Shown in pieces: positions 18,701 to 26,682 of a stretch of 64,000 nt of DNA. The notes below the pieces were generated by a model. The model had not been told where the DNA came from. It was given only the letters and a program-made list of their open reading frames with translations, and did not search any database. Position 1 is the stretch's first letter; each line of letters begins with the position of its first letter. The stretch covers positions 62,001-126,000 of the forward strand of contig DBFWPL010000008.1 in the NCBI GenBank assembly GCA_048463395.1, read 5' to 3'. This DNA is from JAGAJR01 sp048463395 (GTDB lineage Bacteria > Pseudomonadota > Alphaproteobacteria > RF32 > CAG-239). The translations under genes were made by a program, and so were the position numbers.

Positions 18701-18915
18701 AGAGGCTTGCTGAAGGACAGCAGAACTTTATTATCTTTGGCTTCAATTTTGTAGTCGGTTTTTTCATCCATCGGCAGTTCAAGAGAGATGGTTCTCCCAA
18801 TGGTGTCATAGCTGACCGGACTGGCTGTCGTTGTTGGGACAGACAAGCAAAAAGCAGTCAGAAACAATACTGAATGCCGCAGAATTTTTTTGTATATGTT
18901 TTTTGCTTGTGCCAA
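15751..18915 (-). CDS. Large exported TPR-repeat protein of the flagellar gene block
   Basis: 1054 residues with an N-terminal signal peptide (HSVLFLTAFCLSVPTTTAS). Residues ~35-170 form beta-rich segments of AMIN-like look (SYDTIGRTISLELP, KVLLSFSKPL). The remaining two thirds is helical with repeated TPR-like pairs (ARLLLAKYYLAKGLGTNALNVL, RASAGARLALIYLFKDQNSNALQIL). It follows the MotE-like gene by 9 nt in a row of flagellar genes, so a periplasmic role in motor assembly or stability is inferred, not shown. It may have another envelope role. uvrB follows immediately. Confidence 0.75.
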   Translation of the reverse strand: MAQAKNIYKKILRHSVLFLTAFCLSVPTTTASPVSYDTIGRTISLELPMDEKTDYKIEAKDNKVLLSFSKPLSHQISDIQKKYPNIITDSKISDDKKQITLTTEFPVSTKNFRRKNKLIVDIFPQNTLLTANGIDAKNKTIIIEYGSHPKFERFAFKYSGSKKPDIKISREAQKTIVSLDKDIRLLSDNLKNYSEAKQIMQARNETGGLDIIFPKKLIRNFEVNRKIVIDIEKSINDDLEDDHMQKTIPMIVSSEKTVAKNQQMALTQLIPQTNDHSVASLSFPWNIPVNLAVFQRNGYLWIIFDHRQNVDIEELTTSTAKMADELLQMPHPSATVLRLKLKPDVYPSIRKEGLLWIIDLMKQDTSDTVKDMPLYTQYDSRKRPYLFIPTTTAGNTVTIIDPAIGDVISVSPSSELKNGLKSAYNYPDFELLDSTQGVAMVFKAYDIAMERSNIGLTIKAINRGLNISSDLESLKRHEFIAQSKENLPTLISDIPQQILKERFTKAEELLKQDISSADENEKDKARLLLAKYYLAKGLGTNALNVLNKMEENKSKEVNTEYYQGLMGIANFLSRRYGQAIENFSFGRLPELNEAIFWRTLASAAKQPQPEDNVILLSYISLIKDYPNELKNRIARTGAEIALAAGDDMTTQNFIDILKTTDSKKDYQDEINYLTAKKFLIQGYPRNAIREFHRVAAGNSLKYAARARKQIANLEIELNAVKPEKAINELERLRFVWSEKEFRKSLLDDLSGLYVRNNDYYNALRSLQKLYKLSSVEEQERITEKMVSLFEDIYINNRADNLPALKSLALYQDFEWLAPKSKHYNMIIQKLSDRLVAVDLLDRAEQLLTDELKNNPLSPEERASAGARLALIYLFKDQNSNALQILTQTDTDNLPQTLYLHRKIIRAKALAALGKQEKALDLIKDDYSRNALLLKSEIYWNAGIWGQAADNLKYLIEKPVEGKPLSEEQINLILDWATALKKSGKETVIVRLRNKFMPYFQNTQYHSVFNILTNRLEDDKIDIKQIDNVINDVAAYSNFAKIYNDSLRNTKEEQY

Positions 18916-18924
18916 GGTGTGTCC

Positions 18925-19587
18925 TTAATTAATATTATAACCTATCAGTTCGTCTGTTACGGCTTTAGCTTTTTCTGACTGCATTTGAGCCAAAATTGCC
19001 GATGAAACGGACGGTTTCATTTCTCCGAGCAAGGAAACTGCCACTTCCAAATCTAATGTGTTGAAAATGCGGGCAGCGTCTTTAGGTTTCATGCTGGAAT
19101 ACATTTTTACCAAAGAGTTCAGTTTTTCTTTTTCTTTGGCATTGTATTCTTTAATCAGTTTTCTTAATTTGTTTTCATATTCCTTGAGCTGTTTTAACTT
19201 CTTATCAATTTCGTTTTCGGCGACTTTCAGCTGAACTGCTTTTTTATCGATTTCCCGACTGCGTAAATCCAAGGCTTCTCTTCTTTCGGCCAGCTCCTGA
19301 AGAATCATGATTTCCGACTGGGTGAAATTTGATTTGTTAAGGCTGCCGAGATTATTTCGAGTGTTTCCGGTGCTGTCGGTGTTGTTAAGGACTTTATCCA
19401 ATTCGGCGGTTTCTTTTATGTTCCGTTCATCGGCAAAAGCTTCCGACTGGGAAATGCTTATGGTTTTTGTTTCCTGCTTTTTAATTTCATCGAAAACGTT
19501 GTTAATGCGAACAGACAAAGTCAGGGCGGCCATAAAGATAAAAACGGGGAGAATGCGGAAGTTTTGTTTTAATTTTTTCAGTAACAT
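18925..19587 (-). CDS. MotE-like flagellar motor chaperone (MgtE-N-like domain)
   Basis: 220 residues. An N-terminal membrane anchor (FRILPVFIFMAALTLSVRI) is followed by a long coiled coil (residues ~85-150: AERREALDLRSREIDKKA, KQLKEYENKLRKLIKEY). A C-terminal MgtE-N-like part has MYSSMKPKDAARIFNTLD and VSLLGEMKPSVSSAILAQM. In alphaproteobacteria such proteins (MotE) are periplasmic chaperones of MotC and lie near fli genes. It is positioned 11 nt from its upstream neighbour in a fliL-fliM operon. Assignment is by architecture and context. Confidence 0.8.
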   Translation of the reverse strand: MLLKKLKQNFRILPVFIFMAALTLSVRINNVFDEIKKQETKTISISQSEAFADERNIKETAELDKVLNNTDSTGNTRNNLGSLNKSNFTQSEIMILQELAERREALDLRSREIDKKAVQLKVAENEIDKKLKQLKEYENKLRKLIKEYNAKEKEKLNSLVKMYSSMKPKDAARIFNTLDLEVAVSLLGEMKPSVSSAILAQMQSEKAKAVTDELIGYNIN

Positions 19588-19598
19588 TTGTACACCCT

Positions 19599-20084
19599 TT
19601 ATTTTATAGATCTGAGAGCTTTGAGCAGTTCCATTTCTGCTTCGGAACGAGAATCTTCAATGGAAAGAACATTAGCTTCTACAGTTTTTTCTCCGGTTTG
19701 AAAAGTATTTTTTTTACCTCCGAATAAAGATGATGGCTTAGGAGCTTCCTCTTTGATGGTTCTTCCGTCGCGGATGACGTTTTCCAGACGGTCGGCGAGA
19801 TTATCCGCCCGCTCGTTGATAAACATCAGGTCGTCTTTGAGGGTTTTGGCATTATCAACGACTTCTTTTAAGTCTTCAGAAGAATGTTCCGTTACCGATT
19901 TTAGTTTCGGAATGGAGTTTTCGGCCTTAAATGTAGCATCGTTTAAGGCTTCCACCAGTTTGGCAAGGCTGTTTTGGTTTTGTCTCAAAAGGTTTAAGTT
20001 CTTATTTAGTTTGTAGGTATAAATAAGTGTCGGAATCAATAGAACAATGATGCTTATGTTAATGATCAATTCAAAATTATCCAT
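19599..20084 (-). CDS. Small membrane protein between fliM and motE-like gene (DUF6468-like)
   Basis: 161 residues. One N-terminal membrane helix (LIINISIIVLLIPTLIYTYKL) is followed by a coiled-coil cytoplasmic part (LAKLVEALNDATFKAENSIPKL, VVDNAKTLKDDLMFINERADNLADRLE). A short C-terminal helix (AEMELLKALRSIK) resembles a docking peptide. Its start overlaps the end of fliM by 8 nt, so translation is probably coupled. In many Rhodospirillales-type genomes a DUF6468 protein occupies this slot. Its role in the motor is not known to me. Confidence 0.7.
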   Translation of the reverse strand: MDNFELIINISIIVLLIPTLIYTYKLNKNLNLLRQNQNSLAKLVEALNDATFKAENSIPKLKSVTEHSSEDLKEVVDNAKTLKDDLMFINERADNLADRLENVIRDGRTIKEEAPKPSSLFGGKKNTFQTGEKTVEANVLSIEDSRSEAEMELLKALRSIK

Positions 20085-21159
20085 TTTTTTCAGCCTTGTC
20101 TTTTACTTTGATGACAATGTGTTCGGATTTGCGGCCCATGGTACCTTTGATTAACGGAACGTCGCCGCAAATGAGGGTGATGTCTTCATTGCTGTTCATT
20201 TCCAGCGGAAGGAAGGAGCCTTTGTCCCATTTGGCGATTTCTCCGAGACTGATTTCTTTTTCTTTCAAGATGGCTTTGATTTCAATATCCGTTTCCCAAA
20301 GTTCTTCCACCAGATGATTTTCCCAAATGGTGTCGCGGCCGTAACGTTCGCCCATGAACATTTGCAGTAGCAAATCTCGGACCGGTTCCAGTGTGGCGTA
20401 AGGAATCATCAGGTCGATTTTTCCGCCGCGGTCTTCCATGTCTATTCTCAAACGGGCAACGATTACTGCGTTGGACAGGCGGGAAATGGTGGCAAATCGC
20501 GGGTTGGTTTCAAGCCGGTCATAAGAAAAGTTTACGGATGTAACCGGATCAAAAGCAGTTGACAAGTCAGAGAGTATCAGCTCAATCATATCTTTAACGA
20601 GGTTTAGCTCAATTGTCGTATACGGACGCCCTTCAATTCTCATAGCGGCGGTTCCTCGTCTTCCGCCGAGCAAAACATCCACAATGGAGTATACCAGAGA
20701 CGAATCAACCGATATTAAGCCGTAGTTGTCCCATTCCTCGGCTTTGAATACGGCAAGCAGGGTCGGGAAGGTTAAGGAATCGATATATTCGCCGAAACGC
20801 ATTGATTCAATATTGTCTAGTGACACTTCAACGTTATCCTGAGTGAAGTTACGCAAAGAGGTTGCCATCATGCGGATAAGGCGGTCAAAAACGATATCCA
20901 GCATCGGTAAGCGTTCGTAAGAAACCATGGACGAGTTTAAAATAGCCCGGACACCGGTTTTCATCGCATAAGAATCCGTATCGTCGTCATTACCGGAATA
21001 ACCAAACAGACTGTCGATTTCTTCCTGATTGAGAATCTTGCTGTCTCCGGTATCGGACGACGGCATGGCCGCCTGCGGATTTTCGCCGCGAACCCGAATC
21101 ATGTCTGTCCAGTCTTTATCCGGTGTTTCGTTTTTTTGTTCTTTATTTTCCTCAGCCAC
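20077..21159 (-). CDS. fliM: Flagellar motor switch protein FliM
   Basis: 360-residue C-ring protein that binds CheY-P and sets rotation direction. The N-terminal CheY-binding motif is clear (KILNQEEIDSLFG near residue 42). The CheC-like middle domain includes RLPMLDIVFDRLIR, SLDNIESMRFGEY and the LLGGRRG segment. The C-terminal SpoA domain is present (EIKAILKEKEISLGEIAKW to VPLIKGTMGRK). fliL lies 11 nt upstream. No other core flagellar genes are within the window, so the cluster here is only part of the locus set. Confidence 0.95.
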   Translation of the reverse strand: MAEENKEQKNETPDKDWTDMIRVRGENPQAAMPSSDTGDSKILNQEEIDSLFGYSGNDDDTDSYAMKTGVRAILNSSMVSYERLPMLDIVFDRLIRMMATSLRNFTQDNVEVSLDNIESMRFGEYIDSLTFPTLLAVFKAEEWDNYGLISVDSSLVYSIVDVLLGGRRGTAAMRIEGRPYTTIELNLVKDMIELILSDLSTAFDPVTSVNFSYDRLETNPRFATISRLSNAVIVARLRIDMEDRGGKIDLMIPYATLEPVRDLLLQMFMGERYGRDTIWENHLVEELWETDIEIKAILKEKEISLGEIAKWDKGSFLPLEMNSNEDITLICGDVPLIKGTMGRKSEHIVIKVKDKAEKNG

Positions 21160-21170
21160 GTCAGTTTTCC

Positions 21171-21701
21171 TTATTTTTTCTGAATTTCAAAATTTTTAAT
21201 GTTTAAGTTGGTTATTTTTATCGGGTCCGTAATCAGGTTAATGCGATATTGCAATTCTTCTTTCAGGTAGTAAAGGCTGTCGGAACCTTGTAATTCTTCT
21301 TCGCTCAATTCCTGTGTGTGAGCAATAACGGCATCTGCAATCTGGGGCATAAGGCCTTCAATGATTTTTATGTTTTCGACGGTCGGAATTTCAATGCTCA
21401 GGCGGATTTTAGCGATTTCTCTTTTTCCTTCCGCGTTTTTAATCTGTATGTTTATTTCAGGAAGGTCATAAAAAATGAGCAAGCTTTTTTTACTTCCGTC
21501 TTCTGCTGCGGATTTGTCGACTACGGTATAAGGAAGTTCTTCTTCAGAATTGAGGTTTTTTCCGGAAATGGAGTAAAAACTGACGATTAAGCCGATGACA
21601 ACCAATATCGGCAACAAGAACAACAGAAATTTTTTTTTGTCGATGATTTTTAAACTTTCGTCAGGAATATTGTCGTCAGTGTCATTTTCAATATTAACCA
21701 T
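21171..21701 (-). CDS. fliL: Flagellar basal-body-associated protein FliL
   Basis: 176 residues. A cytoplasmic tail of ~28 residues is followed by one membrane helix (KFLLFLLPILVVIGLIVSFYSI) and a periplasmic FliL domain (YDLPEINIQIKNAEGKR, KIRLSIEIPTVENIKIIEGLMPQI and the C-terminal LKEELQYRINLI). It rings the stator in the motor. It is the first gene of the minus-strand flagellar run fliL-fliM-DUF6468-motE-TPR. A ~300-bp AT-rich space separates it from the divergent pilin-like operon. Confidence 0.9.
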   Translation of the reverse strand: MVNIENDTDDNIPDESLKIIDKKKFLLFLLPILVVIGLIVSFYSISGKNLNSEEELPYTVVDKSAAEDGSKKSLLIFYDLPEINIQIKNAEGKREIAKIRLSIEIPTVENIKIIEGLMPQIADAVIAHTQELSEEELQGSDSLYYLKEELQYRINLITDPIKITNLNIKNFEIQKK

Positions 21702-22008
21702 TTTATACTCCGGTACTTAAACATATATTCCGCATTTTATAATATTTTTTTTATAATTAAACATTAAAAAGCGACTTATTACACGGAATTCTTACAAAAA
21801 ACGCTTTTGGCGGTGCAAAGGCGGTTTGTGGTGTTAATTTTAACTAATAATTATAGTTTTTTGTGTATTCTTTTACACTTGAGAAGATATGCCGATTTGT
21901 ATGTTACAGATATGTGAAATCTTTGTAAAAAAAGAGGCTGCTACTGGTAAAAATTCTGAAAATGTGGTAAGCTGAATATAGTGTTATAATGGGTGAAGGC
22001 TAAAATAA
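21702..22008. other. Divergent intergenic region between fliL and the pilin-like operon
   Basis: 307 bases, AT-rich, no open frame of note. It should carry promoters for both directions. Facing right, an extended -10 box (TGTTATAAT, 21982-21990) is visible, but it would give a leader of only ~12 nt, so it may not be the real promoter. Nothing else recognisable. Confidence 0.5.
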
Positions 22009-22809
22009 ATGTATATCTGGGTAATATTGGCGACATTTATTACGATTTTGTATTCGTTTAACCTTTCGACCAGGTCTGATATGAGGGAACTCTATGTTGA
22101 GCCGCAAGCCGAGGCTGTTGTTGCCAAGTTGGTCGAACAGCATCGTGCTGCCCAGAAATATGTTCGGGATCATATGCCTCCGGATAACGGTTCTTCGACT
22201 GTTTCATACCATCCCGGAGAAATCAGTTTTGCTCAGTTAAAACCGTATTTGCCATATGGATTTAACGGTTCTCAAACGACCAGTGAATATACGACGTTGT
22301 TGTATTGTCTGGACAGAACCAGCAGTAAGTTCAGCCAGGCGATGACCGGATGCAGCGGAAGCGGTCCGAGCTGTTGCGGGAATCCTAATTCAATCACATA
22401 TCTGGCAACGTTTGGATGTGTGCCGCAAAAATGGCGTAATATCCGTACCGGCCGACCGAACAATGATATGTTGAATGCTATTCAGAATCTTGTCGGGATG
22501 GGTACCGATATGGGATATGCAGATTTCGTTTCTCCGGATGCTCCGGAAAACGGTTTAAAAACAACAATGATGATAAGGGCCCGAGAAGTTACCTTTGTCT
22601 CTATTCCTCAATATATCATTTCCAATAAGCTGAGCGGGGTGGAGAGCGGGCGTTCATTCAGCGAGATGTGTGGTGACGGTATAAAAGGGAATGAAGTTTC
22701 TGCGGAAGCCGGCAGTGAGGATGAGGATACGGAGGAGGAAACTCCGGATATCGTTACGGCAGACAGTGCGTGCAATTTTTGTTTGATTTATTTGAGTCCG
22801 TTTGACTAA
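22009..22809 (+). CDS. Membrane-anchored pilin-like protein
   Basis: 266 residues. The N-terminus is one hydrophobic helix (YIWVILATFITILYSFNLS) followed by a helix-forming stretch (AEAVVAKLVEQHRAAQKYVRD). This is similar in layout to the next gene's pilin-like start but without a Gly-x5-Glu prepilin site. A PYLPYGF motif is shared with that neighbour (YYLPYGF there), suggesting a common domain. Several cysteines occur (LLYCLDRTSS, CSGSGPSCCG). An acidic stretch precedes a C-terminal CNFCLIYL. Overlap with the neighbour's possible start implies co-expression. Likely an accessory subunit of a pseudopilus or adhesin. Family not firmly recognised. Confidence 0.65.
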   Translation: MYIWVILATFITILYSFNLSTRSDMRELYVEPQAEAVVAKLVEQHRAAQKYVRDHMPPDNGSSTVSYHPGEISFAQLKPYLPYGFNGSQTTSEYTTLLYCLDRTSSKFSQAMTGCSGSGPSCCGNPNSITYLATFGCVPQKWRNIRTGRPNNDMLNAIQNLVGMGTDMGYADFVSPDAPENGLKTTMMIRAREVTFVSIPQYIISNKLSGVESGRSFSEMCGDGIKGNEVSAEAGSEDEDTEEETPDIVTADSACNFCLIYLSPFD

Positions 22810-22834
22810 TGACGGAAAAGGCAGGAGAAAGAAG

Positions 22835-25735
22835 ATGGTAAAACGTAAATTTTCGAGATTAAACGAGCTCGGCAGTTTAATGGTCGAAGCAATGGCGATG
22901 TTAGCGTTGATTTCGATGGTAACTCCTATTCTCTATAAAAAAGCGGCGGAACGAACAACCGAACTGCAGGATATTAACGCGGCCAGCCAGATGCGGAGCC
23001 TGATAAAGGCTATTGATGATTATGTCAAAGACAATTATGACGATTTGGTTGCCGGAAAAACGATTACGCAGTCCGAGTGTAAGACGGCAAGCGTCAACTA
23101 TTCTTCTTTTACCAATTCTTCTGCCAATATCAGTGTTCCTATTAACCATTTTTGTTATTACCTTCCTTACGGTTTTTTGGGTAGTGATAAAGAAGCTCAG
23201 GACAGCAAGACTTTCTCCAGCAATTATAAGGTCGTTTTGAAAAAAGTGGACGGAGACAGCGGTCGAAAGAAAACAATCACGGCATTTTTGGTAGCGAACC
23301 CAAGTGCCGGAACCCTGCCGATGATCAGAGCGTCAAGAATCGCCTCCATGATCGGAAGCAACGGCGGTTATGTGGACGGAAACAGAGGTAACGGTGTGCA
23401 GGGAATTTGGACTCTCGACAATTTGCAGACTGATTTGGGTTTGAGTTCCGGGGATTATACCAACGGGGCGATTATGGCATCGAGTATGCAGTCCATCAGT
23501 GCGTCCGGCGGCGGCGACAGCAGTGAAAATGTTTTGTATCGAAACAAACGTGCCGGAAAAGAGTATTTAAACACGATGGAAACCGATCTTTCCATGGGTG
23601 CTGCCGGAGGGAAACAGTATAACATTAAAAACATTAACCAGCTGATTGTCGGAGCCAATTCGGCAGATACAATGGACGGCGGTATTGAAAACGCTTTGTA
23701 TCTGAAAAAAGGTGGTATCAATGTCGGGGATAAAGCCCATATATCCAGCAGCGGAGCAATCGACGGTACGTCTTTGGGTATCAGCGGTAATGCGACTATC
23801 GGAGGGGCTTTAAGTGCGGCTTCGGCAACAATCTCCGGGGCTTTGCAGGCTGCTACGGCCAATATTACCAATAATTTGACGGTAGGCGGTGATGCCAATA
23901 TTACCGGTGCCATTACCGGTGCCAGTTTGGATGTGGGGAACGGAGCTATTAAGGGAGGTCCGATTACAGGAACCAGTTTAAATGTCGGTACCGGAACCAT
24001 CACGGCAGGAACCGGTAATTTCAGCGGCGATATTAATGCTGTTAACGGTAATTTCAGCGGTACGATAGATGCCAATATATCCGAGGCGGATGTAATTACG
24101 GCAAGAGTAACATTGAATGCGGGTGTTGGCGGTAGTTTTGCACAGTTTGATGCCACAAGTGCCGACATTAATGTTGATACGTTTAATGTCGGGAAAACAT
24201 CCGGTTCTAAGATTAGCGTTACCGGAGCGGATACGAAATTGCGAAATACGACAACCATGGATGTCGGGCTTTCAGACAGCAGACGTTTGATTATTAACGG
24301 TAACGGTGTCGGTATAACTTCCGATCTTTTGGCAACGATGTATGGTAATACGGGGGTAAGTATTGGTACAAGTGCCGGTAAAGTGGTCAATATTCAATCG
24401 GATTTATTGACAGCGACAAGTCCGGCAACATCCGGAGCCAAAGGATTGGTTAACGTTCGAGACGATTTTTATGCCATTGGCGAGAAGTTTAAGCTGACCA
24501 GAAACACAAGTAATACCAATACGTTGGTGTTTTCTCCTTATTCGACGGGTGTCGGTGATGCGGTAATTTATGCCAGCCATACAGATGCCAATGCGGCACC
24601 GCGATTGGATATTAAATCCAACGTTTTGCAGGTGGACAGCGGTCCGAGTGCCAGTTATATTGATATTGCTCCCGGGGCTGCCGTTGCCAATAATGCCAAT
24701 AAAGGAAGTGTTTATATCAGAAGAGGTGTGATTGAATTAGAATCCAAGTATGATACGGTTAATCAAACAACGGGGAACTCTTCTGCCATGGGGTATATCA
24801 AGGCTGATCGCCTTGTTGATAATGCTGTTCTGGATACTGCGGCTTTACCGATTGTTACCGGCGGTGGTTATTCTGCGACAAGCGGTACTACTGGTAAAGC
24901 TTATAAGGGATATGATGCTTATCAGGTTAATCCGGCTTATACGTCAGTAATGCATGATATTAAGCTGACGACCCGAGGCGGTGCTCGTTTGAGCGATATC
25001 TTGCCGGATTTCATTAATAAAGGTATTTATGTGGTTGATAATACTTATAAAGAAGCTGTCGGGGATTGGACAGGGAAAACGACGGCTGCTCAATTGGATG
25101 CTATGGGATCATCCAGTAATGAATGTGCTGCCCATACTTGTCGTACTTCTCCGTGGCTGGGATGGATTCCGACTCCGCAGTGTCCTCCGGGATATGGTAA
25201 GGTTATTACCATTACGCCGGCAGGCTGGGCAATGGCTCAAGCCGGTACACCGGGTAAATCAACGTCTGGTTCTCAAAAGAGTCCGGATGTAGCAATAAAT
25301 TATGATCCGCGAAGTATTACGACGGCTTTGGAAAGTGCAACAGCGGAGCCTCTTCCGTTGTATTTCCAAAAAAGTACTTGGCTGAGAGCCAATGTTTATC
25401 CGCACGGAAGCGGAGCCAGCTTTGTCGGTTGGAGTGCGATTATGGGCTTTATGTATCCGTACTCGTATTATAAGGATTATCTCTCGCATTTGGGAATTGG
25501 TCATGGTTCTGTGGCAGAAGATAAGGCAATTGTTTGGAATCTGTTTCCGGTATTCAAGCAGCAGCTGGAAGCTTATGCGACGGTTTACTGTTATTTTGAC
25601 AGAACCAGCTTCTCTTCAACTTATGTTGGGGATTATGATCAGCTGTCGAATAAAAGAACCGTTTATAACAAGGGGAATATGACTTATACGGGTCGTTTGA
25701 ATGATCCTAAGCTGGATTATACTGATCCGTGGTAA
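22835..25735 (+). CDS. Giant prepilin-like adhesin (PilV-like architecture)
   Basis: 966 residues from the ATG at 22835, chosen for CAGGAGAAAGAAG in front; a longer frame opens at 22802. It starts with a basic leader ending LNELG and then SLMVEAMAMLALISMVTPILY. Gly at -1, Glu at +5 and a hydrophobic helix fit a type IV prepilin processing site. Residues ~270-490 are repetitive Gly/Ser/Thr/Asn beta-type sequence (TISGALQAATANITNNLTVGG, GTGNFSGDINAVNGNFSG), like tail-fibre shafts. The C-terminal ~230 residues contain Cys and Trp (SPWLGWIPTPQCPPGYGKV). Pilus-tip adhesins of the PilV type have this plan, but no shufflon repeats are seen. The function as a long surface adhesin is inferred. Confidence 0.75.
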   Translation: MVKRKFSRLNELGSLMVEAMAMLALISMVTPILYKKAAERTTELQDINAASQMRSLIKAIDDYVKDNYDDLVAGKTITQSECKTASVNYSSFTNSSANISVPINHFCYYLPYGFLGSDKEAQDSKTFSSNYKVVLKKVDGDSGRKKTITAFLVANPSAGTLPMIRASRIASMIGSNGGYVDGNRGNGVQGIWTLDNLQTDLGLSSGDYTNGAIMASSMQSISASGGGDSSENVLYRNKRAGKEYLNTMETDLSMGAAGGKQYNIKNINQLIVGANSADTMDGGIENALYLKKGGINVGDKAHISSSGAIDGTSLGISGNATIGGALSAASATISGALQAATANITNNLTVGGDANITGAITGASLDVGNGAIKGGPITGTSLNVGTGTITAGTGNFSGDINAVNGNFSGTIDANISEADVITARVTLNAGVGGSFAQFDATSADINVDTFNVGKTSGSKISVTGADTKLRNTTTMDVGLSDSRRLIINGNGVGITSDLLATMYGNTGVSIGTSAGKVVNIQSDLLTATSPATSGAKGLVNVRDDFYAIGEKFKLTRNTSNTNTLVFSPYSTGVGDAVIYASHTDANAAPRLDIKSNVLQVDSGPSASYIDIAPGAAVANNANKGSVYIRRGVIELESKYDTVNQTTGNSSAMGYIKADRLVDNAVLDTAALPIVTGGGYSATSGTTGKAYKGYDAYQVNPAYTSVMHDIKLTTRGGARLSDILPDFINKGIYVVDNTYKEAVGDWTGKTTAAQLDAMGSSSNECAAHTCRTSPWLGWIPTPQCPPGYGKVITITPAGWAMAQAGTPGKSTSGSQKSPDVAINYDPRSITTALESATAEPLPLYFQKSTWLRANVYPHGSGASFVGWSAIMGFMYPYSYYKDYLSHLGIGHGSVAEDKAIVWNLFPVFKQQLEAYATVYCYFDRTSFSSTYVGDYDQLSNKRTVYNKGNMTYTGRLNDPKLDYTDPW

Positions 25736-25749
25736 TCGGAGGATTGTTT

Positions 25750-25777
25750 AAAAAACCCCTCAATTGAGGGGTTTTTT
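25750..25777 (+). terminator. Terminator after the adhesin gene
   Basis: A perfect 28-nt palindrome (14-nt arms 25750-25763 and 25764-25777) with A and T flanks. It functions as a hairpin with a small AATT loop. Confidence 0.9.
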
Positions 25778-25866
25778 GTGGTAAAAATTTTTTTGTGTAG
25801 TAATTTCGTTAAAATGAACTAATATAAGCAAAGGTAAAAAACAGTTTTATTTAAGGAGTGTTTGAG

Positions 25867-26601
25867 ATGAAGTTGCTTGCCTTGTTGATAACGGGAGTTT
25901 CAATAATGTTTTCAACAGCCTCGTTAGCTCAGGAAACTTCTGGGGTGCAGTCATTTATGCAGGAAGCTGATGCCTGGCGTCGCCAAAAAGGGGAGAGGCT
26001 TGTTATTTTGCAGAGTATTTCCGACTCTGTCGGACAGGCCGGAATGGAAAATATTACGAAAGCGGAACAGGTTTTTTGCTATCAGGTGGAAAACCGTCCG
26101 GCCGGTTACAGCGGTTACACGATTGACGGAATGGCCGTTACCGGATTTTGCGGTGTGGTTAACGCTGATTTGCGGGATATGATTATTAAGCAGTTTTTTG
26201 CAACGGAAGAGAATATCAGTACTGTTCCTGACAAGTGTCTTATCCGTCCGAAACTTATGCTTCGTTTTGTTCGCGGAATTGACGCCACGGATGTTCTGCT
26301 TTCTTCTCCGTGTCATTCTTTTTCAGTCTTTTACGGCGGAAAGCTCAGAACGTTTAACTTCAAGCCGGGGGCCGAAATTATTGATGTTATGGTCAATTCG
26401 TTCAAAACCAGTACCATTCCTTTTGTTTCTCCGGCTCTGCTTAATCAGCTTCTGCCGGTGGGCGTTGCCCAAAATACGGAGCAGAAAGCTATCGTGAAGG
26501 AGAAAAAAACAACGGCACCTATTCGTCAGTGGGAAGGAAGCGGTAATGAGCCGATTAAGAAAGCTCCGGTTAAAAAGGGCTGGAATAATCTGAAAATGTA
26601 A
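25867..26601 (+). CDS. Exported protein of unknown function downstream of the adhesin
   Basis: 244 residues from ATG 25867, preceded by TAAGGAGTG. Signal peptide LLALLITGVSIMFSTASLAQ. The mature region has cysteine pairs (VFCYQVENRP, GFCGVVNADL, DKCLIRPK, SPCHSF), which fits a disulfide-stabilised periplasmic domain. The C-terminus is basic and Trp-containing (APIRQWEGSGNEPIKKAPVKKGW). No family recognised. The adhesin's terminator separates it from the upstream genes, so it has its own promoter, yet the context suggests a role with the pilin-like proteins. Confidence 0.65.
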   Translation: MKLLALLITGVSIMFSTASLAQETSGVQSFMQEADAWRRQKGERLVILQSISDSVGQAGMENITKAEQVFCYQVENRPAGYSGYTIDGMAVTGFCGVVNADLRDMIIKQFFATEENISTVPDKCLIRPKLMLRFVRGIDATDVLLSSPCHSFSVFYGGKLRTFNFKPGAEIIDVMVNSFKTSTIPFVSPALLNQLLPVGVAQNTEQKAIVKEKKTTAPIRQWEGSGNEPIKKAPVKKGWNNLKM

Positions 26602-26646
26602 TTACATCTTTTTAGAACAGCTAGTACGAATAGGACTATTTATATG

Positions 26647-26678
26647 AAAACCTGACAGTTCTGTCAGGTTTTCTGTTT
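26647..26678. terminator. Terminator between convergent genes
   Basis: A 12-bp perfect stem (26647-26658 with 26661-26672) with A-rich left and T-rich right ends. It serves the exported-protein gene and the facing phosphate-transporter gene. Confidence 0.85.
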
Positions 26679-26682
26679 TGTT

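Noticed and set aside
23455..24390. A 311-codon minus-strand frame inside the giant adhesin
   Set aside because: It is a shadow of the repetitive Gly/Thr/Asn-rich plus-strand gene, with no motif or start signal.
22835..25735. Shufflon next to the PilV-like gene
   Set aside because: I saw no inverted 19-bp-type repeats, alternative C-terminal segments or site-specific recombinase around the gene.
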